64,000 nt of DNA from contig NC_065571.1 of assembly GCF_937616625.2 (NCBI RefSeq), positions 25,866,201-25,930,200 of the forward strand, written 5' to 3'. Each line of letters opens with the position of its first letter. Position 1 is the first letter of the stretch. The translations under genes were made by a program, and so were the position numbers. The notes under the pieces are model-generated. The model made no database searches. It was not told the DNA's origin and was given only the letters and a program-made list of their open reading frames with translations. Shown here piece after piece: positions 1-12,093 of the stretch. Source of the stretch: Mercurialis annua. Its lineage: Eukaryota > Streptophyta > Magnoliopsida > Malpighiales > Euphorbiaceae.

Positions 1-1092
1 GGTGAAACGATTGGATTAGTTTCGTTACGTTTATACACTTTTTGGCATAAATTGCTATGTAAACGTTTGGCTTAAATTACTAAAAATGTGAAACGTTTGG
101 ATTTGTTTTGTAACATTTGTAAACGTTTGGCTTAAATTGCTAAAAAGGTGAAACGCTTGGATTAGTTTCGTTACGTTTGTAAACTTTTGGCTTAAATTGC
201 AAAAAAGGTGAAACGCTTGATTCTTTTTTGTAAATTTTGTAAACGTTTGGCTTAAGTTGCTAAAAATGTGAAACATTTGGATTTGTTTAGTAACGTTTGG
301 TGTCTATCGCTAAAAAGGTGAAACGTTTGGATTTGATTCGTAACGTTTGTAAACATTTGGCATAAATCGCTAATAAGGTGAAACGTTTGGATTTGTTATG
401 TAACGTTTTAAACGTTTGGCTCAAATCGCTAAAAAGGGGAAACGTTTGGATTTGTTTCGTAACGTTTGTAAACGTTTGGCTTAAAATGCTAAAAAGGTGA
501 AATGTTTGGTTTTGTTTCGTGACGTTTGTAAAAGTTCGGCTTAAAACGCTTAAAAGGTGAGACGTTTGGATTTGTTTCGTAACGTTTGTAAATGTTTGGC
601 TTAAATTTCTAAAAAGGTTAAACGCTTGGATTTGTTTTGTAACGTTGTAAACATTTGGCTTAAATCGCTAAAAAGGTGAAACGTTTGGATTAGTTTCGGA
701 ATGTTTGTAAATGTTTGGCTTAAATTGATAAAAAAAATAAACGCTTGGACTTGTTTGTAACGTTTGTAAACGTTTGGCTTCAATTGCTAAAGAGGTTAAA
801 CATTTGGATTTGTTTCCTAACGTTTATAAACGTTTGGCGTAAATCGCAAAAAAGAAGAAACGTTTGGATTTTTTCCTAACCTTTGTAAACGTTTTGCTTA
901 AATCGCTCAAAAGGGGAAAGGCTTGAATTTGTTTCATAACATTTGTAAACGTTTGGCTTAAATCGCTAAAAAGGTGAAATGTTTAGATTTGATTCGTAAC
1001 GTTTGTAAACGTTTGGCTTAAATTGCGAAAAAGGTGAAACGCTTGGATTTGTTTCGTAACATTTATAAACATTTGGCTTAAATTGCTAAAAA
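1..1092. repeat. HOR-A unit 0, internally deleted
   Basis: This is the first copy of the 2.75-kb HOR, cut down to 1092 bp. Its start (ggtgaaacgattggattag) is the same phase point that recurs at 1093, 3844, 6594, 9344, 12094 and 14844. It follows unit 1 closely up to about 640, where one T is missing (taacgttgtaaac). By about 661 it has jumped to sequence that lies at about 3411 in unit 1, so about 1.66 kb is missing. The deletion is in monomer phase, as expected for unequal exchange between monomers. The window starts exactly at this phase point, so the unit may be complete at its left edge or continue outside. Confidence 0.9.
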
Positions 1093-3843
1093 GGTGAAAC
1101 GATTGGATTAGTTTCGTTACGTTTATACACTTTTTGGCATAAATTGCTATGTAAACGTTTGGCTTAAATTACTAAAAATGTGAAACGTTTGGATTTGTTT
1201 TGTAACATTTGTAAACGTTTGGCTTAAATTGCTAAAAAGGTGAAACGCTTGGATTAGTTTCGTTACGTTTGTAAACTTTTGGCTTAAATTGCAAAAAAGG
1301 TGAAACGCTTGATTCTTTTTTGTAAATTTTGTAAACGTTTGGCTTAAGTTGCTAAAAATGTGAAACATTTGGATTTGTTTAGTAACGTTTGGTGTCTATC
1401 GCTAAAAAGGTGAAACGTTTGGATTTGATTCGTAACGTTTATAAACATTTGGCATAAATCGCTAATAAGGTGAAACGTTTGGATTTGTTATGTAACGTTT
1501 TAAACGTTTGGCTCAAATCGCTAAAAAGGGGAAACGTTTGGATTTGTTTCGTAACGTTTGTAAACGTTTGGCTTAAAATGCTAAAAAGGTGAAATGTTTG
1601 GTTTTGTTTCGTGACGTTTGTAAAAGTTCGGCTTAAAACGCTTAAAAGGTGAGACGTTTGGATTTGTTTCGTAACGTTTGTAAATGTTTGGCTTAAATTT
1701 CTAAAAAGGTTAAACGCTTGGATTTGTTTTGTAACGTTTGTAAACATTTGGCTTAAATTCCTAAAAATGTGAAACGCTTGGATTTGTTTCGGAACGTTTG
1801 TAAATGTTTGGCTTAGATTTCTAAAAAGGTGAAACGCTTGGATTTGTTTCGTAATGTTTGTAAACGTTTGGCTTAAATTTCTAAAAAGGTGAAACGCTTG
1901 GGTTTGTTTCGTAACGTTTGTAAACGTTTGGTTTATATTGCTAAAAAGGCGGAATGCTTGGATTTGTTTTCGTAACGTTTGTAAACGTTTAAATCTAAAA
2001 AAAAAGGGAAACGTTTGGATTTGTTTTGTAACGTTTGGCCTAAATTGCTAAAAAGGGGAAACGCTTGGATTTGTTTTGTAATGTTTGTAAACTTTTGGCT
2101 TAAATTGCTAAAAAGGTGAAACGCTTGAATTTGTTTCGAAATGTTTGTAAACGTTTGGCTTAAATTGCTGAAAAGGTGAAACGATTGGATTTGATTCGTA
2201 GCGTTTGTAAACTTTTGGCTTAAATTTAAAAAAGTGAAACGTTTGGATTTGTTTGGTAACGTTTGTAAACGTTTGGCTTAAATCGCTAAAAAGGGGAAAC
2301 GTTTGGATTTGTTTCGTGACGTTTGTAAATGTTTGGCTTTAATCGCTAAAAAGGAGAAATATTTGGATTTTTTTCGTAAAGTTTGTAATAGTTTCGCTTA
2401 TATCGCTAAAAAGGTGAAATCTTTGGATTTGTTTCGTAACATTTGTAAACACTTGTCTTAAATTACTAAAAAGGTGAAACACTTGGATTTGTTTCGTAAC
2501 GTTTGTAAATGTTTGGCTTAAATTGCTAAAAAGGTGAAACGCTTGGATTTGTTTCGTAACGTTTGCAAACGTTTGGCTTAAATTGCTAAAAAGGTGAAAC
2601 GCTTGGATTTTTTTTGTAACGTTTGTAAACGTTTGGCTTAAATTGCTAAAACGGTGAAAAATTTGGATTTGCTTCGTAACCTTTGTTAACATTTGGCTTA
2701 AATCGCTAAAAAGGTGAAACGTTTGGATTTGTTTCATTCGTTTTTAAACGTTTGGCTTAAATCGCTAAGAAGGTGAAATGTTTGGATTTCTTTCGTGACG
2801 TTTGTAAATGTTGTGCTAAGATTGCTAAATAGGTGAAACTCTTGGATTTGTTTCATAACGTTTATAAACGTTTCGCTTAAATTATTAAAAAGGTGAAACG
2901 CTTTAAATTGCAAAAAAGGTGAAACGCTTGGTTTTGTTTCATAATGTTTATAAACGTTTGGCATAAATTGCTAAAAATGTGAAACGTTTGGATTTGTTTC
3001 GTAACGTTTTAAACCTTTGGTTTTGTTTCATAACGTTTGTAAACGTTTAGCTTAAATCGCTAAAAAGGTGAAACGTTTGGATTTGTTTCCAAACGTTTGT
3101 AAACATTTGGCTTATATCGCTAATAAGGTGAAACGTTTGGATTTGTTTCGTAACGTTTGTAATCGTTTAGCTTAAATTTCTAAAAAGGTGAAACGCTTTG
3201 ATTTGTTTTTTAACGTTTGCATACGTTTGGCTTAAATTACTAAAACGGAGAAACGCTTGCATTTGTTTCGTAACGTTTGTAAACGTTTGGTTTAAATTGC
3301 TAAAAGGTGAAACGTTTGGATTTGTTTTGTAGCATTTATAAACATTTGGCTTATATAGCTAAAAAGGTGAAACGTTTGGATTTGTTTCATACCGTTTGTA
3401 AACGTTTGGCTTAAATCGCTAAAAAGGTGAAACGTTTGGATTAGTTTCGGAATGTTTGTAAATGTTTGGCTTAAATTGATAAAAAAATTAAACGCTTGGA
3501 CTTGTTTGTAACGTTTGTAAACGTTTGGCTTCAATTGTTAAAGAGGTTAAACATTTGGATTTGTTTCCTAACGTTTATAAACGTTTGGCGTAAATTGCAA
3601 AAAAGAAGAAACGTTTGGATTTTTTCCTAACCTTTGTAAACGTTTTGCTTAAATCGCTCAAAAGGGGAAAGGCTTGAATTTGTTTCATAACATTTGTAAA
3701 CGTTTGGCTTAAATCGCTAAAAAGGTGAAATGTTTAGATTTGATTCGTAACGTTTGTAAACGTTTGGCTTAAATTGCGAAAAAGGTGAAACGCTTGGATT
3801 TGTTTCGTAACATTTATAAACATTTGGCTTAAATTGCTAAAAA
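1093..3843. repeat. HOR-A unit 1 (2751 bp)
   Basis: This is the first complete unit of the 2.75-kb HOR, built of about 46 monomers, some shortened. It is one base longer than the others because the A-run after 'aaatct' near 1996 has nine A. Landmarks repeated in all complete units are the run near 1135 (ctttttggcataaattgc), a decamer-3 loss near 1380-1395, the A-rich short unit near 1990, and the 29-bp half-unit at 2982-3020. It shares 'aattattaaaaagg' (near 2880) with unit 4 but not with its direct neighbour. Confidence 0.93.
2982..3020. repeat. 29-bp half-monomer signature
   Basis: Two AAACGTTTGG-type boxes start 29 bp apart (2982 and 3011) instead of 60, with a fused 'gtaacgttttaaac' between them. 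The following text is decamer 2 again, so decamers 4-6 were lost by joining one box to the other. It usually sits after 'gcataaattgctaaaaatg'. The same structure, with the same 29-bp spacing, is found in every block: T at 17442, B at 19844, C at 32763, D at 46216, E at 48652, C' at 62058 and the last 32 bases of the window. Because it is so specific, it serves as a homology marker between blocks. Confidence 0.88.
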
Positions 3844-6593
3844 GGTGAAACGATTGGATTAGTTTCGTTACGTTTATACACTTTTTGGCATAAATTGCTA
3901 TGTAAACGTTTGGCTTAAATTACTAAAAATGTGAAACGTTTGGATTTGTTTCGTAACATTTGTAAACGTTTGGCTTAAATTGCTAAAAAGGTGAAACGCT
4001 TGGATTAGTTTCGTTACGTTTGTAAACTTTTGGCTTAAATTGCAAAAAAGGTGAAACGCTTGATTCTTTTTTGTAAATTTTGTAAACGTTTGGCTTAAGT
4101 TGCTAAAAATGTGAAACATTTGGATTTGTTTAGTAACGTTTGGTGTCTATCGCTAAAAAGGTGAAACGTTTGGATTTGATTCGTAACGTTTGTAAACATT
4201 TGGCATAAATCGCTAATAAGGTGAAACGTTTGGATTTGTTATGTAACGTTTTAAACGTTTGGCTCAAATCGCTAAAAAGGGGAAACGTTTGGATTTGTTT
4301 CGTAACGTTTGTAAACGTTTGGCTTAAAATGCTAAAAAGGTGAAATGTTTGGTTTTGTTTCGTGACATTTGTAAAAGTTCGGCTTAAAACGCTTAAAAGG
4401 TGAGACGTTTGGATTTGTTTCGTAACGTTTGTAAATGTTTGGCTTAAATTTCTAAAAAGGTTAAACGCTTGGATTTGTTTTGTAACGTTTGTAAACATTT
4501 GGCTTAAATTCCTAAAAATGTGAAACGCTTGGATTTGTTTCGGAACGTTTGTAAATGTTTGGCTTAGATTTCTAAAAAGGTGAAACGCTTGGATTTGTTT
4601 CGTAATGTTTGTAAACGTTTGGCTTAAATTTCTAAAAAGGTGAAACGCTTGGGTTTGTTTCGTAACGTTTGTAAACGTTTGGTTTATATTGCTAAAAAGG
4701 CGAAATGCTTGGATTTGTTTTCGTAACGTTTGTAAACGTTTAAATCTAAAAAAAAGGGAAACGTTTGGATTTGTTTTGTAACGTTTGGCCTAAATTGCTA
4801 AAAAGGGGAAACGCTTGGATTTGTTTTGTAATGTTTGTAAACTTTTGGCTTAAATTGCTAAAAAGGTGAAACGCTTGAATTTGTTTCGAAACGTTTGTAA
4901 ACGTTTGGCTTAAATTGCTGAAAAGGTGAAACGATTGGATTTGATTCGTAGCGTTTGTAAACTTTTGGCTTAAATATAAAAAAGTGAAACGTTTGGATTT
5001 GTTTGGTAACGTTTGTAAACGTTTGGCTTAAATCGCTAAAAAGGGGAAACGTTTGGATTTGTTTCGTGACGTTTGTAAATGTTTGGCTTTAATCGCTAAA
5101 AAGGAGAAATATTTGGATTTTTTTCGTAAAGTTTGTAATAGTTTCGCTTATATCGCTAAAAAGGTGAAATCTTTGGATTTGTTTCGTAACATTTGTAAAC
5201 ATTTGTCTTAAATTACTAAAAAGGTGAAACACTTGGATTTGTTTCGTAACGTTTGTAAATGTTTGGCTTAAATTGCTAAAAAGGTGAAACGCTTGGATTT
5301 GTTTCGTAACGTTTGCAAACGTTTGGCTTAAATTGCTAAAAAGGTGAAACGCTTGGATTTTTTTTGTAACGTTTGTAAACGTTTTGCTTAAATTGCTAAA
5401 GAGGTGAAAATTTTGGATTTGCTTCGTAACCTTTGTTAACATTTGGCTTAAATCGCTAAAAAGGTGAAACGTTTGGATTTGTTTCATTCGTTTTTAAACG
5501 TTTGGCTTAAATCGCTAAGAAGGTGAAATGTTTGGATTTCTTTCGTGACGTTTGTAAATGTTGTACTAAGATTGCTAAATAGGTGAAACTCTTGGATTTG
5601 TTTCGTAACGTTTATAAACGTTTCGCTTAAATTGCTAAAAAGGTGAAACGCTTTAAATTGCTAAAAAGGTGAAACGCTTGGTTTTGTTTCGTAATGTTTA
5701 TAAACGTTTGGCATAAATTGCTAAAAATGTGAAACGTTTGGATTTGTTTCGTAACGTTTTAAACGTTTGGTTTTGTTTCATAACGTTTGTAAACGTTTAG
5801 CTTAAATCGCTAAAAAGGTGAAACGTTTGGATTTGTTTCCAAACGTTTGTAAACATTTGGCTTATATCGCTAATAAGGTGAAACGTTTGGATTTGTTTCG
5901 TAACGTTTGTAATCGTTTAGCTTAAATTGCTAAAAAGGTGAAACGCTTTGATTTGTTTTGTAACGTTTGCATACGTTTGGCTTAAATTACTAAAACGGAG
6001 AAACGCTTGCATTTGTTTCGTAACGTTTGTAAACGTTTGGTTTAAATTGCTAAAAGGTGAAACGTTTGGATTTGTTTTGTAGCATTTATAAACATTTGGC
6101 TTATATAGCTAAAAAGGTGAAACGTTTGGATTTGTTTCATACCGTTTGTAAACGTTTGGCTTAAATCGCTAAAAAGAAGAAACGTTTGGATTAGTTTCGG
6201 AATGTTTGTAAATGTTTGGCTTAAATTGATAAAAAAATTAAACGCTTGGACTTGTTTGTAACGTTTGTAAACGTTTGGCTTCAATTGCTAAAGAGGTTAA
6301 ACATTTGGATTTGTTTCCTAACGTTTATAAACGTTTGGCGTAAATTGCAAAAAAGAAGAAACGTTTGGATTTTTTCCTAACCTTTGTAAACGTTTTGCTT
6401 AAATCGCTCAAAAGGGGAAAGGCTTGAATTTGTTTCATAACATTTGTAAACGTTTGGCTTAAATCGCTAAAAAGGTGAAATGTTTAGATTTGATTCGTAA
6501 CGTTTGTAAACGTTTGGCTTAAATTGCGAAAAAGGTGAAACGCTTGGATTTGTTTCGTAACATTTATAAACATTTGGCTTAAATTGCTAAAAA
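3844..6593. repeat. HOR-A unit 2 (2750 bp)
   Basis: This complete unit differs from unit 1 by scattered single bases, and the A-run near 4747 has eight A. It shares 'ctaaaaagaagaaacg' (near 6168-6185) with unit 3. It also shares 'ctttaaattgctaaaaagg' (near 5650) with unit 5, where units 1, 3 and 4 have 'caaaaaagg'. Such crossed sharing points to conversion or multi-unit exchange instead of simple neighbour-by-neighbour copying. Confidence 0.93.
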
Positions 6594-9343
6594 GGTGAAA
6601 CGATTGGATTAGTTTCGTTACGTTTATACACTTTTTGGCATAAATTGCTATGTAAACGTTTGGCTTAAATTACTAAAAATGTGAAACGTTTGGATTTGTT
6701 TTGTAACGTTTGTAAACGTTTGGCTTAAATTGCTAAAAAGGTGAAACGCTTGGATTAGTTTCGTTACGTTTGTAAATTTTTGGCTTAAATTGCAAAAAAG
6801 GTGAAACGCTTGATTCTTTTTTGTAAATTTTGTAAACGTTTGGCTTAAGTTGCTAAAAATGTGAAACATTTGGATTTGTTTAGTAACGTTTGGTGTCTAT
6901 CGCTAAAAAGGTGAAACGTTTGGATTTGATTCGTAACGTTTGTAAACATTTGGCATAAATCGCTAATAAGGTGAAACGTTTGGATTTGTTATGTAACGTT
7001 TTAAACGTTTGGCTCAAATCGCTAAAAAGGGGAAACGTTTGGATTTGTTTCGTAACGTTTGTAAACGTTTGGCTTAAAATGCTAAAAAGGTGAAATGTTT
7101 GGTTTTGTTTCGTGACGTTTGTAAAAGTTCGGCTTAAAACGCTTAAAAGGTGAGACGTTTGGATTTGTTTCGTAACGTTTGTAAACGTTTGGCTTAAATT
7201 GCTAAAAAGGTGAAACGCTTGGATTTGTTTTGTAACGTTTGTAAACATTTGGCTTAAATTCCTAAAAATGTGAAACGCTTGGATTTGTTTCGGAACGTTT
7301 GTAAATGTTTGGCTTAGATTTCTAAAAAGGTGAAACGCTTGGATTTGTTTTGTAATGTTTGTAAACGTTTGGCTTAAATTGCTAAAAAGGTGAAACGCTT
7401 GGATTTGTTTCGTAACGTTTGTAAACGTTTGGTTTATATTGCTAAAAAGGCGAAATGCTTGGATTTGTTTTCGTAACGTTTGTAAACGTTTAAATCTAAA
7501 AAAAAGGGAAACGTTTGGATTTGTTTTGTAACGTTTGGCCTAAATTGCTAAAAAGGGGAAACGCTTGGATTTGTTTTGTAATGTTTGTAAACTTTTGGCT
7601 TAAATTGCTAAAAAGGTGAAACGCTTGAATTTGTTTCGAAACGTTTGTAAACGTTTGGCTTAAATTGCTGAAAAGGTGAAACGATTGGATTTGATTCGTA
7701 ACGTTTGTAAACTTTTGGCTTAAATCTAAAAAAGTGAAACGTTTGGATTTGTTTGGTAACGTTTGTAAACGTTTGGCTTAAATCGCTAAAAAGGGGAAAC
7801 GTTTGGATTTGTTTCGTGACGTTTGTAAATGTTTGGCTTTAATCGCTAAAAAGGAGAAATATTTGGATTTTTTTCGTAAAGTTTGTAATAGTTTCGCTTA
7901 TATCGCTAAAAAGGTGAAATCTTTGGATTTGTTTCGTAACATTTGTAAACACTTGTCTTAAATTACTAAAAAGGTGAAACACTTGGATTTGTTTCGTAAC
8001 GTTTGTAAATGTTTGGCTTAAATTGCTAAAAAGGTGAAACGCTTGGATTTGTTTCGTAACGTTTGCAAACGTTTGGCTTAAATTGCTAAAAAGGTGAAAC
8101 GCTTGGATTTGTTTTGTAACGTTTGTAAACGTTTGGCTTAAATTGCTAAAAAGGTGAAAAATTTGGATTTGCTTCGTAACCTTTGTTAACATTTGGCTTA
8201 AATCGCTAAAAAGGTGAAACGTTTGGATTTGTTTCATTCGTTTTTAAACGTTTGGCTTACATCGCTAAGAAGGTGAAATGTTTGGATTTATTTCGTGACG
8301 TTTGTAAATGTTGTGCTAAGATTGCTAAATAGGTGAAACTCTTGGATTTGTTTCGTAACGTTTATAAACGTTTCGCTTAAATTACTAAAAAGGTGAAACG
8401 CTTTAAATTGCAAAAAAGGTGAAACGCTTGGTTTTGTTTCGTAATGTTTATAAACGTTTGGCATAAATTGCTAAAAATGTGAAACGTTTGGATTTGTTTC
8501 GTAACGTTTTAAACCTTTGGTTTTGTTTCATAACGTTTGTAAACGTTTAGCTTAAATCGCTAAAAAGGTGAAACGTTTGGATTTGTTTCCAAACGTTTGT
8601 AAACATTTGGCTTAAATCGCTAATAAGGTGAAACGTTTGGATTTGTTTCGTAACGTTTGTAATCGTTTAGCTTAAATTGCTAAAAAGGTGAAACGCTTTG
8701 ATTTGTTTTGTAACGTTTGCATACGTTTGGCTTAAATTACTAAAACGGAGAAACGCTTGCATTTGTTTCGTAACGTTTGTAAACGTTTGGTTTAAATTGC
8801 TAAAAGGTGAAACGTTTGGATTTGTTTTGTAGCATTTATAAACATTTGGCTTATATAGCTAAAAAGGTGAAACGTTTGGATTTGTTTCATACCGTTTGTA
8901 AACGTTTGGCTTAAATCGCTAAAAAGAAGAAACGTTTGGATTAGTTTCGGAATGTTTGTAAATGTTTGGCTTAAATTGATAAAAAAATTAAACGCTTGGA
9001 CTTGTTTGTAACGTTTGTAAACGTTTGGCTTCAATTGCTAAAGAGGTTAAACATTTGGATTTGTTTCCTAACGTTTATAAACGTTTGGCGTAAATTGCAA
9101 AAAAGAAGAAACGTTTGGATTTTTTCCTAACCTTTGTAAACGTTTTGCTTAAATCGCTCAAAAGGGGAAACGCTTGAATTTGTTTCATAACATTTGTAAA
9201 CGTTTGGCTTAAATCGCTAAAAAGGTGAAATGTTTAGATTTGATTCGTAACGTTTGTAAACGTTTGGCTTAAATTGCGAAAAAGGTGAAACGCTTGGATT
9301 TGTTTCGTAACATTTATAAACATTTGGCTTAAATTGCTAAAAA
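6594..9343. repeat. HOR-A unit 3 (2750 bp)
   Basis: This complete unit carries a patch near 7180-7215 that reads 'gtaaacgtttggcttaaatt' then 'gctaaaaaggtgaaacgc'. Units 1, 2, 5 and 6 have 'gtaaatg', 'ttct' and 'ggttaaacgc' there. The patch matches the ordinary monomer consensus, so a monomer from elsewhere may have overwritten this one. It shares the 'agaagaaacg' variant with unit 2. Confidence 0.93.
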
Positions 9344-12093
9344 GGTGAAACGATTGGATTAGTTTCGTTACGTTTATACACTTTTTGGCATAAATTGCTA
9401 TGTAAACGTTTGGCTTAAATTACTAAAAATGTGAAACGTTTGGATTTGTTTTGTAACGTTTGTAAACGTTTGGCTTAAATTGCTAAAAAGGTGAAACGCT
9501 TGGATTAGTTTCGTTACGTTTGTAAACTTTTGGCTTAAATTGCAAAAAAGGTGAAACGCTTGATTCTTTTTTGTAAATTTTGTAAACGTTTGGCTTAAGT
9601 TGCTAAAAATGTGAAACATTTGGATTTGTTTAGTAACGTTTGGTGTCTATCGCTAAAAAGGTGAAACGTTTGGATTTGATTCGTAACGTTTGTAAACATT
9701 TGGCATAAATCGCTAATAAGGTGAAACGTTTGGATTTGTTATGTAACGTTTTAAACGTTTGGCTCAAATCGCTAAAAAGGGGAAACGTTTGGATTTGTTT
9801 CGTAACGTTTGTAAACGTTTGGCTTAAAATGCTAAAAAGGTGAAATGTTTGGTTTTGTTTCGTGACGTTTGTAAAAGTTCGGCTTAAAACGCTTAAAAGG
9901 TGAGACGTTTGGATTTGTTTCGTAACGTTTGTAAATGTTTGGCTTAAATCGCTAAAAAGGTGAAACGCTTGGATTTGTTTTGTAACGTTTGTAAACATTT
10001 GGCTTAAATTCCTAAAAATGTGAAACGCTTGGATTTGTTTCGGAACGTTTGTAAATGTTTGGCTTAGATTTCTAAAAAGGTGAAACGCTTGGATTTGTTT
10101 CGTAATGTTTGTAAACGTTTGGCTTAAATTTCTAAAAAGGTGAAACGCTTGGATTTGTTTCGTAACGTTTGTAAACGTTTGGTTTATATTGCTAAAAAGG
10201 CGAAATGCTTGGATTTGTTTTCGTAACGTTTGTAAACGTTTAAATCTAAAAAAAAGGGAAACGTTTGGATTTGTTTTGTAACGTTTGGCCTAAATTGCTA
10301 AAAAGGTGAAACGCTTGGATTTGTTTTGTAATGTTTGTAAACTTTTGGCTTAAATTGCTAAAAAGGTGAAACGCTTGAATTTGTTTCGAAACGTTTGTAA
10401 ACGTTTGGCTTAAATTGCTAAAAAGGTGAAACGATTGGATTTGATTCGTAGCGTTTGTAAACTTTTGGCTTAAATTTAAAAAAGTGAAACGTTTGGATTT
10501 GTTTGGTAACGTTTGTAAACGTTTGGCTTAAATCGCTAAAAAGGGGAAACGTTTGGATTTGTTTCGTGACGTTTGTAAATGTTTGGCTTTAATCGCTAAA
10601 AAGGAGAAATATTTGGATTTTTTTCGTAAAGTTTGTAATAGTTTCGCTTATATCGCTAAAAAGGTGAAATCTTTGGATTTGTTTCGTAACATTTGTAAAC
10701 ACTTGTCTTAAATTTGTAAAAAGGTGAAACACTTGGATTTGTTTCGTAACGTTTGTAAAGGTTTGGCTTAAATTGCTAAAAAGGTGAAACGCTTGGATTT
10801 GTTTCGTAACGTTTGTAAACGTTTGGCTTAAATTGCTAAAAAGGTGAAACGCTTGGATTTTTTTTGTAACGTTTGTAAACGTTTGGCTTAAATTGCTAAA
10901 AAGGTGAAAATTTTGGATTTGCTTCGTAACCTTTGTTAACATTTGGCTTAAATCGCTAAAAAGGTGAAACGTTTGGATTTGTTTCATTCGTTTTTAAACG
11001 TTTGGCTTAAATCGCTAAGAAGGTGAAATGTTTGGATTTCTTTCGTGACGTTTGTAAATGTTGTGCTAAGATTGCTAAATAGGTGAAACTCTTGGATTTG
11101 TTTCATAACGTTTATAAACGTTTCGCTTAAATTATTAAAAAGGTGAAACGCTTTAAATTGCAAAAAAGGTGAAACGCTTGGTTTTGTTTCGTAATGTTTA
11201 TAAACGTTTGGCATAAATTGCTAAAAATGTGAAACGTTTGGATTTGTTTCGTAACGTTTTAAACCTTTGGTTTTGTTTCATAACGTTTGTAAACGTTTAG
11301 CTTAAATCGCTAAAAAGGTGAAACGTTTGGATTTGTTTCCAAACGTTTGTAAACATTTGGCTAATATCGCTAATAAGATGAAACGTTTGGATTTGTTTCG
11401 TAACGTTTGTAATCGTTTAGCTTAAATTGCTAAAAAGGTGAAACGCTTTGATTTGTTTTGTAACGTTTGCATACGTTTGGCTTAAATTACTAAAACGGAG
11501 AAACGCTTGCATTTGTTTCGTAACGTTTGTAAACGTTTGGTTTAAATTGCTAAAAGGTGAAACGTTTGGATTTGTTTTGTAGCATTTATAAACATTTGGT
11601 TTATATAGCTAAAAAGGTGAAACGTTTGGATTTGTTTCATACCGTTTGTAAACGTTTGACTTAAATCGCTAAAAAGGTGAAACGTTTGGATTAGTTTCGG
11701 AATGTTTGTAAATGTTTGGCTTAAATTGATAAAAAAATTAAACGCTTGGACTTGTTTGTAACGTTTGTAAACGTTTGGCTTCAATTGCTAAAGAGGTTAA
11801 ACATTTGGATTTGTTTCCTAACGTTTATAAACGTTTGGCGTAAATTGCAAAAAAGAAGAAACGTTTGGATTTTTTCCTAACCTTTGTAAACGTTTTGCTT
11901 AAATCGCTCAAAAGGGGAAAGGCTTGAATTTGTTTCATAACATTTGTAAACGTTTGGCTTAAATCGCTAAAAAGGTGAAATGTTTAGATTTGATTCGTAA
12001 CGTTTGTAAACGTTTGGCTTAAATTGCGAAAAAGGTGAAACGCTTGGATTTGTTTCGTAACATTTATAAACGTTTGGCTTAAATTGCTAAAAA
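9344..12093. repeat. HOR-A unit 4 (2750 bp)
   Basis: In the patch region near 9930-9965 this complete unit is intermediate: it has 'gtaaatg' like units 1 and 2, but 'cgctaaaaaggtgaaacgc' close to unit 3. Near 11130 it shares 'ttcataacg' and 'aattattaaaaagg' with unit 1. It also has private changes, such as 'ctaatatcgctaataagatg' near 11361-11380. Confidence 0.93.

Noticed and set aside
1987..2010. Poly-A tail of a retroelement (A-run after aaatct)
   Set aside because: The run is 7-9 A, lies at the same HOR position in every A unit and varies by one base, as expected for slippage in the A-rich part of the monomer. No element body lies next to it.
3085..3110. Possible inverted monomer (tttccaaacgtttg)
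   Set aside because: The string CCAAACG looks like the reverse strand but arises from a point change in 'tttcgtaacg'. The flanks stay in the normal orientation, and the same change recurs in each A unit.
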